From Symsagittifera roscoffensis (taxonomy: Eukaryota > Xenacoelomorpha > Acoela > Convolutidae): DNA of 64,000 nucleotides. The notes beneath the pieces were generated by a model. It searched no databases. It had not been told where the DNA came from and was given only the letters and a program-made list of their open reading frames with translations. Numbering within the stretch: the stretch's first letter is position 1; every line of letters starts with the position of its first letter. The stretch lies in assembly GCF_963678635.1 (NCBI RefSeq), contig NC_087064.1:53460684-53524683 (forward strand). Reading direction: 5' to 3'. Made by a program: the position numbers and the translations under genes. Positions 11,340 through 23,776 of this stretch are shown one piece after another.

Positions 11340-12395
11340 TATACTGGAAATAAAATCTGCATCCTTTGAGTGTACTTTGACAGCACCCGATTTTGTAAAA
11401 AGGTTTTTTTATTCAAGTTTTTTTTAGTTCAAAAATTTCACTTCTCTAAAACTTAAAAAAATTGAGCAATCGCATTTAGACGCAATATTTGCAACTCCTG
11501 AGAGTACTCTCACAGTACCCAACTACAGTGAAACTTCAAATTTAAGTTTTCTAAAAAAATTTTTGAAAAATCATAAAAAACGTCATATCTTAAAAAATAC
11601 AAAAATTTGAGCCGTGAAAATTGGAGGCAAGATTTGCAGCACCAAAAAATCGCCAATTACAGGGTTGGGAATTTCAAATTTTGAAGAAAAAAAATAAATT
11701 CGAATTTTTTGTAAATTTTTTTGAAAAAAAAAATCACAAAAAACGTCATATCTCAAAAACTACAAGGAATTGAGCAGTCAAAATTCAAGGCAAAATTCGC
11801 GACTCCTGGGACTACCGTGACAGAGCCTCGCTATAGAGATGGAAACCTCAAACTTTGTGATTTTTTTTATATCTAAATTCTTTGAACAACTTTAAAAAAA
11901 GACATAACAAACGTCACATCTCGAAAACTAAAATTTGCCCCAAGATTTGCAACTTGGAACAAAAACTTTGTAACAAGAGTTTATTAAATTTTCTGAAAAA
12001 AATTGAAAAAATCATAAAAAACGCAATACCTCGAAAACCAAAAGGAATTGAGCAGTCATACTTAAGCGCCAGATTTGCAACCTTTGAAGGTACCCTGACA
12101 GCAACCCACCATTGAGTGGAAACATTCAATTTGGGTTAGTTTTTTATATCTCAGTTTTTTCTCTAAGTTTTATATCTAAGAATTTCAAACTTTGTGAATT
12201 ACTTTGTAATTTGGGTTTTCTGAAACAATTTGAAAAACCACAAAATTTTCTTATTTCGTACACTAAAAGGATTTGGGCATTCATGTTTGCAGGTGACATT
12301 CGCGACTCATGGGGGAACCCTGACAACATTACACTATCAGGCTGCTTATTTCAAACTCGATTAAAAAACACTGAGTTCAACTGGAACATCAAAGA
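11340..12395 (+). repeat. Irregular satellite array, copy 1
   Basis: Units of roughly 130-170 bases repeat with much divergence. Shared words include GAGCAGTCA, GGCAAGATTTGCA, CTGACAGCACCC, GGGTTGGGAATTTCAA and ACGTCATATCTCAAAAACTA. About six to seven units can be picked out. The same unit forms a second array at 45795-47020. There is no coding potential; short open frames here are chance. Confidence 0.8.
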
Positions 12396-12535
12396 AAATT
12401 CTTAACTCTTGCAATATACGATATAGCCTGAACGTGAAAAAAAACTAATTCGTTAAGCATGCAAAAAAAATTATGTTGTAAAAGCTTAAGCTTGCCGAGA
12501 TAGTGAAGCCCGCATTTAAATATATAATAGATTAC
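12396..12535 (+). repeat. Shared right flank of satellite array 1
   Basis: CTTGCAATATACGATATAGC followed by segments around GTTAAGCATGCAAAAA and CCGAGATAGTGAAGCCCGCA reappears, diverged, directly after satellite array 2 (about 47025-47155). The satellite is therefore an internal part of a larger repeated unit. Confidence 0.7.
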
Positions 12536-14551
12536 AAAAGAAGCACGACTGAAACGCTTGCATGAAAGCAAACAATAACGCAATCAGACTCGGCGCTGTA
12601 CCAATTGAACTGCCCTCGGTCACTATCGCATTGACAAGATCGAGAAAAGTTTCTATTATTTTTGAATAAATGAAAATCTCAATAAAAAATTTGCAGCCTC
12701 ATACTTCTATCGCAGCTTCATCAAAGGAGAAATAATTAGAAAAAACAGCGATCAGCTTTTCAAAGAAAAGTTTTTGAAATCAATCGGAAGAAGCAGCTAC
12801 GGGGGTAATCAAGTTAAAGAATGCCGTAGGGTCACAAAGGGTGGCAAATTGGCGTTGCTAATAGCACATTTTTCTCAGGCATAAGAATATAGCATAAAGT
12901 TTTTCTCAAGCCAACACAAACAACAATTTTTCGTTAATTATTTTCAGATCGTCTTATTTGCTTGTCGTCTAATTTCCTAATCCCGGTTTACCTCACGCAC
13001 GATAAGGAAATAGCGATCGCAGCCTTAAGAAAACAGGCAACTCAACGAGAAAAGTTCAACTTCTGACTTTCAGTAAATTTTATTTAAAAAAACTAATTTA
13101 AGATTAATACATTTTTTCTTAGTTCCCCTGGTTGCAGATCGCTGATAGAACCAAAAATAATGAACCGTGAGTGTGGTTTAAAAGACCTTTGTTATAACTG
13201 AAACTTTTGGAACGTTCTGACAATCTCTTGGGTGACTTTTTCAGTAGAAATAAGAACAATTGTGTTCAGGATATAAAATTAAATCACCATGCAAATTTTC
13301 ATTAAATTATGGCAAAGCTTGTTGCTTCAACTTTCGAAGAAATTGAGGAACATATATGGGTGGGCTGGTTTTTTATTCAGATCGATTTTGTTAAAGTTGA
13401 CATCGTATGGGTATCGATCCGAAAAAGGCTGAATTGTCTGTATACTTTTGATTGAATAGTCTGAATTTCATTTCGGCTGCATATCTTCGACCGAATAGTC
13501 TGGAAATGCCGGATTATTTATGCGTGGCAAATTATCCGCACTAATAATCGTTCCAGAAATTGAATTCAGGGCAGCTAATTGGTCTAAGTACAATACTCAA
13601 ATTTTAAAAAACAAAATTTGATATTATCTACAATACGTAGTTTGTCAATATATCTTTATTCAAAAACTATAGGAGACCAATAAATACGCAGTCGAAATAT
13701 TCATGATTTTGCCCTGATGCGAGCAGTCTTGTTCATTAAGTTATGGGGGTTTAAACACTGCCATTTTGGCTAGTTTTGGACACTTTAAGCGCGATAGATT
13801 TCGTGGGGGTGTGTAGCGACTTGCATGCGTGCGTAGAGTAATTACAAAATTTCTTAAGTGACGCACGCCAATTATGAGTCTATATAATTGCTAAGTGATG
13901 CAAGCCAATTATGACGCATTAGCAGTACCAGTCAGTTTGAAAAAAAAATTACCAACTAACATGCTTCAATCTATAGAGCGGACGCATTTTAATTAGTAAA
14001 CGAAAAAGTTCATTAAAAACATCCGACCCCGCCCAGGTTCGTACCCTCTTATTTTGTTGCGAGTCTCCTTTCCTACCTCTACGCTACAGATCTATAATGC
14101 CTTGAGTGTAATTTGTTATATAATAGTCTGTGTTAATATCCTTAGCATTGGCTGTACTGAATAGCTGGTTATTGATCTTATGCATATACAGCAATGAAAG
14201 AACATTTCCAAAACGAACACCAACAATTGCGACTAAGTTTGAAAAAAAAATTCATTCTATCACACAAGCTTTGCTTGCGTAAATACGTGGTTAGATATCA
14301 ATTGACCCGGAAACAAAAAATGTCCAAGGAAATTGTTATCATTAAAAAACTATTAAAAAAATCAACAATTTTTTTGGAAAGACATAGAAATTTCAATAAA
14401 ACAGACAGCAAAACACGACCACTAGCAGCATTGAACAAGCTTTTAATATTTTCCGAGCGTTCACTAATTCGACAACACGTGGTTACACGCCTATTGATCT
14501 GAAAACAAAAAATGACAAAAAATTTGTATAAAAAATTTTTGATCGATTGAC
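12536..14551. other. AT-rich intergenic region
   Basis: No supported gene. A tRNA-like A-box segment is readable on the minus strand at about 12575-12645 but lacks a good B box. Near 13840-13925 two copies of a short unit containing AAGTGACGCACGCCAATTAT or AAGTGATGCAAGCCAATTAT lie 50-60 bases apart. The open frame at 14194-14502 is Lys/Ile-rich and AT-driven. Confidence 0.5.
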
Positions 14552-16809
14552 AACTTTGAACTTTATATTTTATACTAACAACTACAAAAGTAATCATTTT
14601 ATATGCCTAAGCTGATGCAAAATAAGTTCCACAAACCATGAGCCGAAATCAGTTAGGCCGAAACAAATTTCTAAGCAAAAAAACTGAAATTACACAAGTC
14701 AGGGATAGTTAATTTAAAAAAACTAAGTGACTTAATCAACGTCTCAAACTACAAAGAAAACTGCTTACAGCGCAAAAGCAAAAAAAAGTGATGTGGCAAC
14801 TAAGCCGACACAACATAATCCGAAAACCTATAGTCCGACTATTCAATCTTACAAGTGAGAAGGTTTACCTCACAAGTTTAATGATTATTGAGGTAAAAGC
14901 AGGCTAGGGATTGGTTTTTTTTTCCATCTTTTCAATACTTTTCCAAACATCTAGAATCTCAAAAAGATGGGCTGTGTCCGGCTTGGTGATGTATCCTGCT
15001 GAAATCTAAATTGTCTGGAAATTTTGTTATGCAGACTAAATTTATTTTCAGTTTTTTTTGTAAGCATTTCAAAAACGTTGACTAAAAGTTTTTCTTAAAA
15101 GGTTAAACTAAGAAGATCATATTACTGCCATAGTCCGGACAATCTCTGCTGATTTTAAAGCAAACTGATTCTCTTGATTTTTCTTTAATATCAGACCAAA
15201 TTATCCACAGACCATATTAATTTCTACACTTACCTGCAAATGTTACACAGGTTTGATGCATTAATGTAACAGCTCATTTTACAATATTTTACATTAAACA
15301 CATTTTAAAAATAATTTATCTTTCGTTCCCAACACTTCATGAATTGACAAAATACTATGGCATTGGACTTTTTCAAACAATTATAGGCATGCAAAAAACT
15401 CGATGACAAAACGAATTGTAAAAACGGTGTTTCGAACTACAGAACGAAGCTTTCAAAATCCGTCACCGTGATTTAAGATTAATAATGGAAGAATTAATCA
15501 AAATAATGGTTGATAAACAAAAACCTTGTCAAAAATCTCAGATAATTTGAAATAAATTGGTGAATTTAAACTCCATTCCATACACAAAATTTACAAAACT
15601 TAAAGAACAGAAAAAGATGTTTATCGTGCAATTAGCAAAAAAATTGCAGAAGAAAAACATCATTGGAGAACATAGAAAACACTACTGAAAACTTTGAACT
15701 TTATATTTTATACTAACAACTACAAAAGTAATCATTTTATATGCCTAAGCTGATGCAAAATAAGTTCCACAAACCATGAGCCGAAATCAGTTAGGCCGAA
15801 ACAAAGCAAAAAAACTGAAATTACACAAGTCAGGGATAGTTAATTAAAAAAAAACTACGTGACTTAATCAACATCTCAAACTACAAGGAAAACTGCTAAC
15901 AGCGAAAAAAAATAGTGATGTAGCAACTAAGCCGACAAAACATAATCCGAAAACCTATATTCCGACTATTCAATCTTACAAGTGAGAAGGTTTACCTCAC
16001 AAGTTTAATGATTGAGGTAAAAGCAGGCTAGGGATTGGGTTTTTTTTCATCTTTTCAATACTTTTCCAAATCTAAAATCTCAAAAAGATGTGCTGTATCC
16101 GGCTTGGTGATGTATCTTGCTGAAATCCAAGTTGTCTGGAAATTTTGTTATGCAGACTAAATTTATTTTTCAGTTTTTTTTTGTAAGCATTTCAAAAACT
16201 TTGACTAAAATTTTTTCTTAAAAGGTTAAACTAAGAAGATCATATTACTGCCTTAGTCCGGTCAATCTCTGCTGATTTTAAAGCAAACTGATTCTCTTGA
16301 TTTTTCTTTAATATCAGACCAAATTATCCACAGACGATATTAATATCTACACTTACCTGCAAATGTTACACAGGTTTGATGCATTAATGTAACAGCTCAT
16401 TTTACACTATTTTATATCAAAAACATTTTAAAAATAATTTATTTTTCGTTCCCAACACTTCATGAATTGAGAAAATACTATGGCATTAGACTTTTTCAAA
16501 CAATTATAGGCATGCTAAAAATTCGATGACAAAACGAATTGTAAAAACGGTGTTTCGAACTACAGAACGAAGCTTTCAAAATCCGTCACCGTCATTTAAG
16601 ATTAATAATGGAAGAAATAATCAAAATAATGATTGATAAACAAAAACCTTGTCAAAAATCTCAGATAATTTGAAATAAATTGGTGAATTTAAACACCACT
16701 CCATACAAAAAAATTACAAAACTTAAAGAACAGAAAAAGATGTTTATCGTGCAATTAGCAAAAAAATTGCAGAAAAAAAACATCATTGGAGAACATAAGA
16801 AAACACTAG
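14552..16809 (+). repeat. Tandem duplication of a 1.14 kb unit
   Basis: Bases 14552-15689 and 15690-16809 are near-identical direct copies at an offset of 1138 bases. The differences are scattered substitutions and small indels. Each copy starts AACTTTGAACTTTATATT, contains the GCCGAAATCAGTTAGGCCGA and AACTAAGCCGACA words seen in the SINE-like repeats of this window, and ends near CATCATTGGAGAACAT. Neither copy encodes a protein. The high identity points to a recent duplication. Confidence 0.9.
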
Positions 16810-16917
16810 CGTCTACAGAGCGTCAAAACACTAGCACTTACAGAGCGTCAAACAGTTATCTAACACTGGAAATCATTTCTTTAGTTTCCTATGATGATTA
16901 AAAAGTCTTGCTTCAGG

Positions 16918-17400
16918 TAATAACATAGCCAACAGACAGTTGGAAAAGATTCAGCGAAAGGAAGTGAACAAGAAAACAAGCCTAACTGTTTTTAAAAAGT
17001 CAACTTTCAAAGATTGACACTTTTTTGATAAAATTAACCCGATCAAGTTAACATCCCCCCATCATATAGACCAAGTTAAGATCTTCCACACCAGCCATTA
17101 ATTTGCATTAAACTTGCAAAGCGCTGCATGTAAAATGCTCGATTCTGATTGACTGAAAACTTCTAACTTAGAACCAAGTTAACATCCTCCTCCCAAACGG
17201 CTTTGGGGGAGGGGGATCTTATCTTGGTCCATAAACCCAATTTGAGAAAATTATTATTATTTTTTACTCCGCTTTCGAGAATAGTCTATCAATCTTTCGT
17301 GGCCCCACTTTTACCGTTCGAGAGTGTAGTTAGCTTTCCCTTCAACAAAGGAAATGAACTGAACTTCAAAATAAACCAAAAACAAACCACGAAACATTAA
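16918..17400 (+). repeat. Interspersed repeat family 'AACATAGCCAACAGACAGTT', copy
   Basis: This copy begins with CATAGCCAACAGACAGTTGG and continues to a CCCAATTTGAGAAAA segment and a TTCGAGAGTGTAGTTAGCTT segment. Related copies in the same order lie at 18826-19115 and 35886-36200, with partial ones near 24366, 33095-33245 and 40150. It is several hundred bases long with no ORF. The class is unknown. Confidence 0.65.
17172..17234. other. Long imperfect hairpin in a CAAGTTAACATCC cluster
   Basis: ACCAAGTTAACATCCTCCTC is followed by its inverted counterpart, GGGGGAGGGGGATCTTATCTT, giving arms of about 28 bases around a CGG spacer. Related single words (CAAGTTAACATCC or CAAGTTAAGATC) occur near 17045, 17070 and 17978. 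Confidence 0.55.
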
Positions 17401-17799
17401 GTTTAAACGAACAAATTGTAAGACTTGTGAATGAAAATCACTTTGTTCTTTTACACTTAATAATGAATTAAAAGCATGTTTATGACTGACTGGAGAATAG
17501 GCGGTAAACAGAATTCTTTGATTTTTGCTGCTCTTTCGCAGACGTGCCTGAAATTTTCAACGAGTCACTTTCACTTTCAACTAGCACTGGGTAAATTTCA
17601 TCGAAGGCAAAAAATTCTTTCATCGTTTTCCCATTTTTTTAGAACCAACCAGTGACTATTTCTTTTTGCTCCGATACTACTTTATGCAGGACCAACAGTA
17701 GAGGGACGACATCACTTTCGCCGCATCCGGTCCGACCTTGAGGAGGCGGATGTGATTACCACTGGTTTTTGTTCAAGTTGGAAGAAGGATAAGACTTAC

Positions 17800-17851
17800 G
17801 TTCATGAAAGAAAGCGATGAAAAGCAAATTGAGCACAGAGGCTATGGGCAT
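17800..17851 (-). CDS. Possible first exon of a small secreted protein
   Basis: ATG at 17851 opens 17 codons, MPIASVLNLLFIAFFHE, which look like a signal peptide, followed by a strong GTAAGT donor (phase 1). Downstream on the same strand (17790-17480) are open stretches in the same frame after a CTCAAG acceptor, and a 47-codon open segment starting at an ATG just after a single TAA near 17640, but I cannot join them with confidence. The area is free of the repeats that surround it. It could equally be chance. No family is recognised. Confidence 0.25.
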
Positions 17852-18079
17852 CTTACAGCTTCAACTTATAAAAAATGAAAGAATATCGATTGAAATCTTA
17901 GGTTCACGAATCTGAATGCTTTATTTATTTTTATAGAATAATTATTCTCAAAAACAAAACAGTAAATTTTCTGGATCAAGTTAACATCCTGTAACTCTGC
18001 ATGTAGTTTTCCAATTTTTTTGCAACTAATATTCTTTCTAAAATTTTGTTTCACTGTCCAATTTATCAATTTCACCATG

Positions 18080-19620
18080 TACTATATACACCCTGGATTG
18101 GAATCATGACTAAACAAAAAACGTGTTGAAGTTTAAAGTTTTGTCAAACTGCAATTTTCAAAGTTGATTTTCACTGCAAATTATAGCTTATACAAATCAA
18201 TTATTCATACTCATACTGCAGTTCCGCAAAAATTGAAGAACTAAACACGTTTTTGTCTAGCCGTGATTGCAATCCAGGGCATATATGGTACAGTGTGAAA
18301 TGTAATAAAATGGACACTGCAACGAAATCATTTAAAAAATTTGAATTGCAAAAATGGAAAACTATGAGGTACATTAGTCTTCAGGGTAAAACTGAGTTTA
18401 TACGGAGTCTTAGACCATTTACTGTAAAAATAGACCTTGGAAAAAAGAAGCCGATGATTGTACGAATCCACGAACAATAGAAAACCACAAACTTGCATGC
18501 ACCAAAATTTAATACGTATCGGTAAACATTGAAGCATATTGAGATTTAAACATGCCATCCTGGGGACATTTTAAACCTGTATCACGTGAAACGCCAACTA
18601 TATATGTACAAACAAATAGAGTATCCAATCATGATAATTTTTTAACTTGAATATAAACGGTAGCAAGCAGTGTTTTTTGAACTTGAATTGCGACTTTTAA
18701 AGCCTGCACCTCTTTGAGTGTGCGCACAAGGTAACAAAGTTTTTTACAGGAAAAATTTCCAGTACCCGACTAAAATTATTGCTATCGGTAATGTAATGAA
18801 GCCAATGCGGTTCCTTAAAACTAAACATAGCTAACAGACAGTTGGAAAAGAGCAAATGAACGTAAGGAAACAGAAAAAAAACTGACGAAAATTTAAAAAC
18901 TTCAACTTTCGAATGTCTAAGTAAAAAATATATGGCCGTACCCCTCTTTGAAATTCAAGATGATATTTATCATTGAACTTTTTTGATAAAAACTAACTCA
19001 ATTTGAGAAAAAGAGATTAATAGGTAATTTTTGTTTTCGCTATGAAATCTAGAAATTAAATTCCACTTTCAAAACTAGAATTCGTTCACGTTCACGAAGG
19101 CAGTTTACCAAACTTTTACCAGATGAAATCAAATTGCACTCAAAGAAGGCATAAATGGACCTAAGTATATGGATTTAAGAATGGACCTTAGTCCATTCAT
19201 AAATGCACTAATATGTATGAAATCACAACTGTAGTAATTACAGATTTTCAAGTTTTTTTTCCTGAAAAAAAAATCACCAACCATATAAGAGTCTTCACAA
19301 CGATCATCGACCCTTTATAAATTTATTCAACCTATATGTTTCTAACATCTTAGGTACGTGACTAAAATCCTTCGAAAAACAATAGACAGAAAAGAAAATA
19401 TGGTTTTAAAACATTTGAACCAAATAACGACAGAACCGAAATGTTTCGGCCAAAGTTATTTTTGCAAAAGAAGTCTCAAAAACTAAAATACTATATTTAT
19501 CAAAAACAAAACAATTTTCCACGCGTGAAAGCCGGACTGCAACAAAACTAAAGAAGAAACAAAGCAAACCAAGTGATAAAAAAGATCAAAGTGAAAAATG
19601 AAAGTACAGGAAAATGCCTA
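18080..19620. repeat. Repeat-rich intergenic stretch
   Basis: It contains the family copy at 18826-19115, a diverged copy of the TAGTACCCGA hairpin motif near 18755-18800, and AT-rich sequence. The open frames at 18253-18558 have no protein-like features. Confidence 0.5.
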
Positions 19621-19692
19621 AATTATTTCAATAAATTTTGAAAGAAAAAACGTTTTTTTAAATTGAATTGCGATTTCTTTCGTAATTTTTCC

Positions 19693-19785
19693 ACACAGAG
19701 GCGAAGACGATCTTCGCACCACTTGCCAGACAACACAAACATAAACACAGAGGCGAAGCTGAGCTTCGCACCACTTGCGATACAA
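19693..19785 (+). repeat. Two copies of a palindromic GCGAAG/CTTCGC repeat
   Basis: Copies at 19693-19727 and 19745-19785 share CACAGAGGCGAAG, a stem GCGAAG/CTTCGC with a different loop in each, and CACCACTTGC after it. Other copies lie at 33959, 35735, 43507 and 44494. The stem is kept where the loop differs. Confidence 0.75.
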
Positions 19786-20084
19786 AACCCGAAAGCCGCT
19801 GAGTCTAAAAAAATCGAAAACTTCAAACTAGATCTATTGATATAGCTAGGTTCGAAACAACAGCGAGCCAAGACAATAGAAATAAAACTGGCATCGAAAC
19901 CAAAGTGATCACACGGTGACAAAGCCGGAAATGCCTTAGCGACACCCTTTACGCCGATTTTTTTTTTTTAATTATCGAGTCCCTCAAACCTCAAACAAAC
20001 ACATAAAATTCACAAACTTTATCCACGCGTCAAATGAAACAACATACGGCCACATTGCTGATGCTATATTGGCCGAAACCTATT

Positions 20085-20640
20085 AAGCCGAAAAAAAACA
20101 AAGCCGAAAAAAAAACAAAAAAAAATCAAGACTACTAAAAAGTTATTAAGCCCTCATTTCCCTCAAAACACTAACACAGCTCGGGAAATGACACAATATG
20201 TAGCGAGTAAGCCGATGTAAAATCGGCCAAAACCTATCAAGAGAAAAAAAGAAAAGAAAAAAAAAACAACCTAAAATTTTCGAGACTTATAAAAAGTTAT
20301 TAAATCCCCCTCGCCCTCAAAGTACAGATACGCACATACAAACTTTTTTGGCCCATCGAAAGGCGCCATATGCAGCCATTAAATCGATATAATATAGGCC
20401 GAAACTTATCAAGCCGGAAAAAAAACCAAAAAAATTGTTGTCATGAAAACCCTGAACTCTAATTTGTATTAAGGATTTCAGCATTTTGTACGACCCAGAG
20501 GTGAACATAAAAACTATGCGAAACCAATCTCTTGAAACCAAAAAAATTAGGCCACTAAGCCGACATAAAATACGCCCGAGTCTATAAAGCCGAAAAATGA
20601 CAAAAAAAAACAAAAGTTTTAAAAAATCGAGTTGGAAACA
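20085..20640 (+). repeat. SINE-like AAGCCGAAAA/GCCGATATAA repeats
   Basis: Near 20070-20115, 20210-20245, 20388-20420 and 20555-20600 the pair 'GCCGA(T/C)ATAAAAT ... GGCCGAAACCTATCAAGCCGAAAA' recurs about every 160-180 bases. This is the body sequence that elsewhere in the window accompanies tRNA-like heads. No gene is seen. Confidence 0.6.
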
Positions 20641-21549
20641 AACATAAAAAGCAACGTATATGCTTAATCAACCATGTATAATAATTGCAACCAGGGTTGG
20701 GCAGGTCGCGAGGCCCAATCAAGTATGTTTGCTTTTTGCCCATAATCAGTGACTATCTCTAATCAGTGTCCTGCATAATTCCTTTTGAAGGGTTCCATTG
20801 CATCTCGGTCACTACGCGGTACGAACAGCAGACCTACCTTCAGTCAGTGTACAGCTCTAACCATCTGTTCCCTTTTTCGTTATGTCAAATATGAGGCAAG
20901 TTTTTTATCAATCGAGAAGCAGCATTAATTGACCACCAGCCTTTTGAACCTTTAAAAACAATCAAAAAATATCAGTGACCCTCACTGCAGGTCTCGAAAT
21001 CCAGACGTATTGTTGATGATTCTATTGCTCCCAAAAATGGAACGACTACTGCTTAAATTTAAGCTTAAAAAAAGCCATTTTTTGTTCAAGTACAAAAAAT
21101 GCAATCGTCTTCAATCGAGAAGCTTTTCAAAAGCTTTCAGTTTCGCTCAGTGCGGGGTTCGATCACCAGACCTATCGTTGTAGGTTTTCTCACTGTAATT
21201 ATCTGAGCATTTAAGGATTGTGAACATGTGAAAGCTATTTTTTATCATACGTCAAAAATAATCCTCTGGTATAGTGAGCGATTGCTTTACTATTTCACTA
21301 TCAGTTACTGGTATAGCCACAGTTAATGGTGTGAAGACACGAGGAGAGATATAATATGAAAGGATATAAAATCATTCGAACGATGAAGACAAAAAACAAT
21401 CATCAAACTTAAATTTTCAACGATTCCCTGCTCGGTATATGATAGCTTATTTTGTTCGTTTCTTCATAACACATTTTTCATAAGAATTAGATAGAAATTC
21501 CAAACCAATCGAAGGAAAACTTTCAAAACAAAAAATTGACTGTTCTTCT

Positions 21550-22985
21550 CCGAGAATCGAACCAAATTCGCTGGCGTTATGATCATTTGGTTTACCATTG
21601 AACTGTGTTCGCTTGATACAGCGTGAAAATTAAACACAGGAAGCAAAAACAAAAAATTGAAAGCTTTTGTAACAGAGTCAATTAAATGGCCAAAAGACAT
21701 GTTGAAAAAAGCCTTTAATAGCCTTAAATGCGTCTTATCTGATTCCCAATAAATCAACCTGTCAAATAGGGAACCCCAGTAAAGACCGCTTCTGTTCATC
21801 TTTCGTTTTTTGTAATTAATGCATCCATTCTTCTTTCTTTGAACAAAGACATGAAAAAAATGCGATTCTTACTTGGTTTAACAAAAAAAAACCTGAAAGG
21901 GAGACAAAATTAGATACGGTTAACTATCTTCGAGGAAAACTTATGAAAAAAAATTTTTGCAGGCTTAAAATTTTGCCACTTCAAAGCAACCTTTTTCTGG
22001 AGGCAGACATCTTATATGTTAGCGATGAAAAAAGGGTAAAACCGAATAATACGAGTTTTTTGATTCATTCCTGCTAAAAAAATGCTAGTTTTCATATTTT
22101 TTTTCTAAATTACTTGAAAAACGAGAAATTTTTTGAAAATCACTTCATGAATCGAACCTGGTTTTCCCTGGCTGGGAAACTGAAACAAATACACTTGGCT
22201 ATGTGCGATGAGTTTTTGACCTAAATACAAAAGAAAAATCATTCTATGAAAAAATAAAATTTTTGCAGGCTTATAATTTTGTCACTTCAAAGCAACCTTT
22301 TTCTGGAGGCAGACATCTTATATGTTAGTGATGAAAAAAGTGTAAAACCGACTAATACGAGTTTTTTTTCATACATTCCTGCTCCTTGTCAGTGGCATTT
22401 GCAAGTTTTTGCTCTCTAAAAGTAATTTAGGCATTTTCACTCAAAGTTACAAGCTTAATTCAAATCGACCCCAGCAAAAAAATTGAGCAAAAAAATTTGA
22501 TGGTCTCCGAATCTCGATCTGCCGAATTTAGTTTTTGGTCAATATTTTTACTACTGCACTATAATTGCTTGAGATAGCCTGTCAGTTTGATAGCAAATAT
22601 AGGACGAGAAAAAGGAGCAGCCTTAGTTTTTGTCTCCTCGAAACAGCTCATTAACTGAATGATATCCTTGAAAACGGCAAATAAATATCTTTTTTAGTTT
22701 AGGAGATATTAATGATTGACTTCCAATCAATTTGAGTATACGCTTGGTAAAAACATTTTTCCTCATGGATGCAGATTCGAACCTGTCTAATCAGTTCGGG
22801 AGTGCACGACAGATAAACTCGACCACCGAGCTTTTTAACTCAGAGAATAATATTTCTTTAACTATTTCAATTCTACTGAATAAGCAAGTTGAGAAAATAA
22901 AAAATGAATAATTTTTGTCGTCGATCGCGATTTGAACCTGGTCATCCAGCGTAAGGGACTTAAGTATATACGCTCGGCTATGGTG
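21550..22985 (-). repeat. Cluster of tRNA-like SINE heads
   Basis: Four minus-strand segments (21550-21616, 22149-22212, 22768-22831 and 22920-22985) read as decayed tRNAs. Each has an A-box-like word (for example ATAGCCAAGTG or TGGTCGAGT), an anticodon-arm-like middle, and a B box (GGTTCGATTC, GGTTCGAATC or GGTTCAAATC). Acceptor stems do not pair, so these are not tRNA genes; they fit heads of tRNA-derived SINEs. A B-box word on the plus strand occurs near 21158. Confidence 0.6.
21960..22385 (+). repeat. Direct repeat of about 118 bases
   Basis: Bases 21960-22078 and 22266-22385 are near-identical, sharing CACTTCAAAGCAACCTTTTT, GGAGGCAGACATCTTATATG and ATACGAGTTTTTT. The offset is 306 bases. 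The second tRNA-like head lies between them. Confidence 0.85.
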
Positions 22986-23313
22986 GAAGTTAAAATACAA
23001 ACATTAAAAAAGACCAAAAATCAATCCATTTTGCCTTCAATTCCCCGTTTTTCCCGCAAAAAAGTGGCTTATCTCCCATGGAAAAACTTTCCCAGACAAC
23101 TCCCACTTAGGAGTTTTCCCTAGCTTGGGCACACTGGCAGCATGGAAAAACCGCATCCCAAAACTAGGGTCAGTTTAAAAGCTGCCCTTTTGGCGAAAAA
23201 ACGCCAACCACCGAGAGGAGTAGGATTGGCAAAGAGGACGAGGAAAAAAAGTAGTTGTGAAGGAGTCCAGAAGTGAGTCCTGTGGACAAAGTTGTTTAAG
23301 GAGAAAAAAGTTT

Positions 23314-23776
23314 AGTACCCGATTGCAATACCCTTCCTATCGCAAGGGTTAAAACATCAGAAATCGAATTTTTTCAAATTGAAAAAATAGAACTGCTAAA
23401 ATTTATATTTTCATATGTCTCTTGGAAGTTACTTCTTGGCAAAAATGCCAGACATTTGAATATTGAATTAGCAACGGAACAAAACTTATGAAGAAGAAAC
23501 AAAGCCGACAATCTGTGAACAGACGCAAGTTGAGCAAAAAAAAACAAGATTAAAAAAAATCTTTCAAGTTTTAAGTCCCACCTGAAACTAGAATGAACAA
23601 CACTTACACTTGCAAATCACAAAGTGAAGATCTTGCACTTAAGAAGTGAACACTTGCACTTAAGAAGTGAAGATCCTCTAGACGAGGAGATCCTTTAGAA
23701 GTGATCATGTGGACAAAGCTGTTTACGGGAAAAGTCTAGAACCCAAGTACAATACCCTTGCATATCGCAAGGGTAA
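23314..23776 (+). repeat. Repeats ending in an ACCCTTGC/GCAAGGGT hairpin
   Basis: Two copies (23314-23350 and 23735-23776) consist of TAGTACCCGA or AGAACCCAAG, then AATACCC and a stem-loop close to CTTGCTATCGCAAGGGT. A body of the same family precedes the second copy (23465-23640, with AGCAACGGAACAAAACTTA and AAGTCCCACCTGAAACTAG) and recurs at 43945-44080 and 44640-44800. More hairpin ends lie near 18755, 31760, 33047, 44308, 45200, 45571 and 45642. Confidence 0.7.

Noticed and set aside
14194-14597. Overlapping open frames of about 100 codons on both strands
   Set aside because: AT-driven composition, no motif, and next to a noncoding repeat.
21550-22985. Functional tRNA genes
   Set aside because: A and B boxes are present, but acceptor and anticodon stems do not pair.
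23314-23776. Helitron 3' end
   Set aside because: The hairpin is followed by TAAAA rather than CTRR, and no Rep/helicase or TC start is seen.
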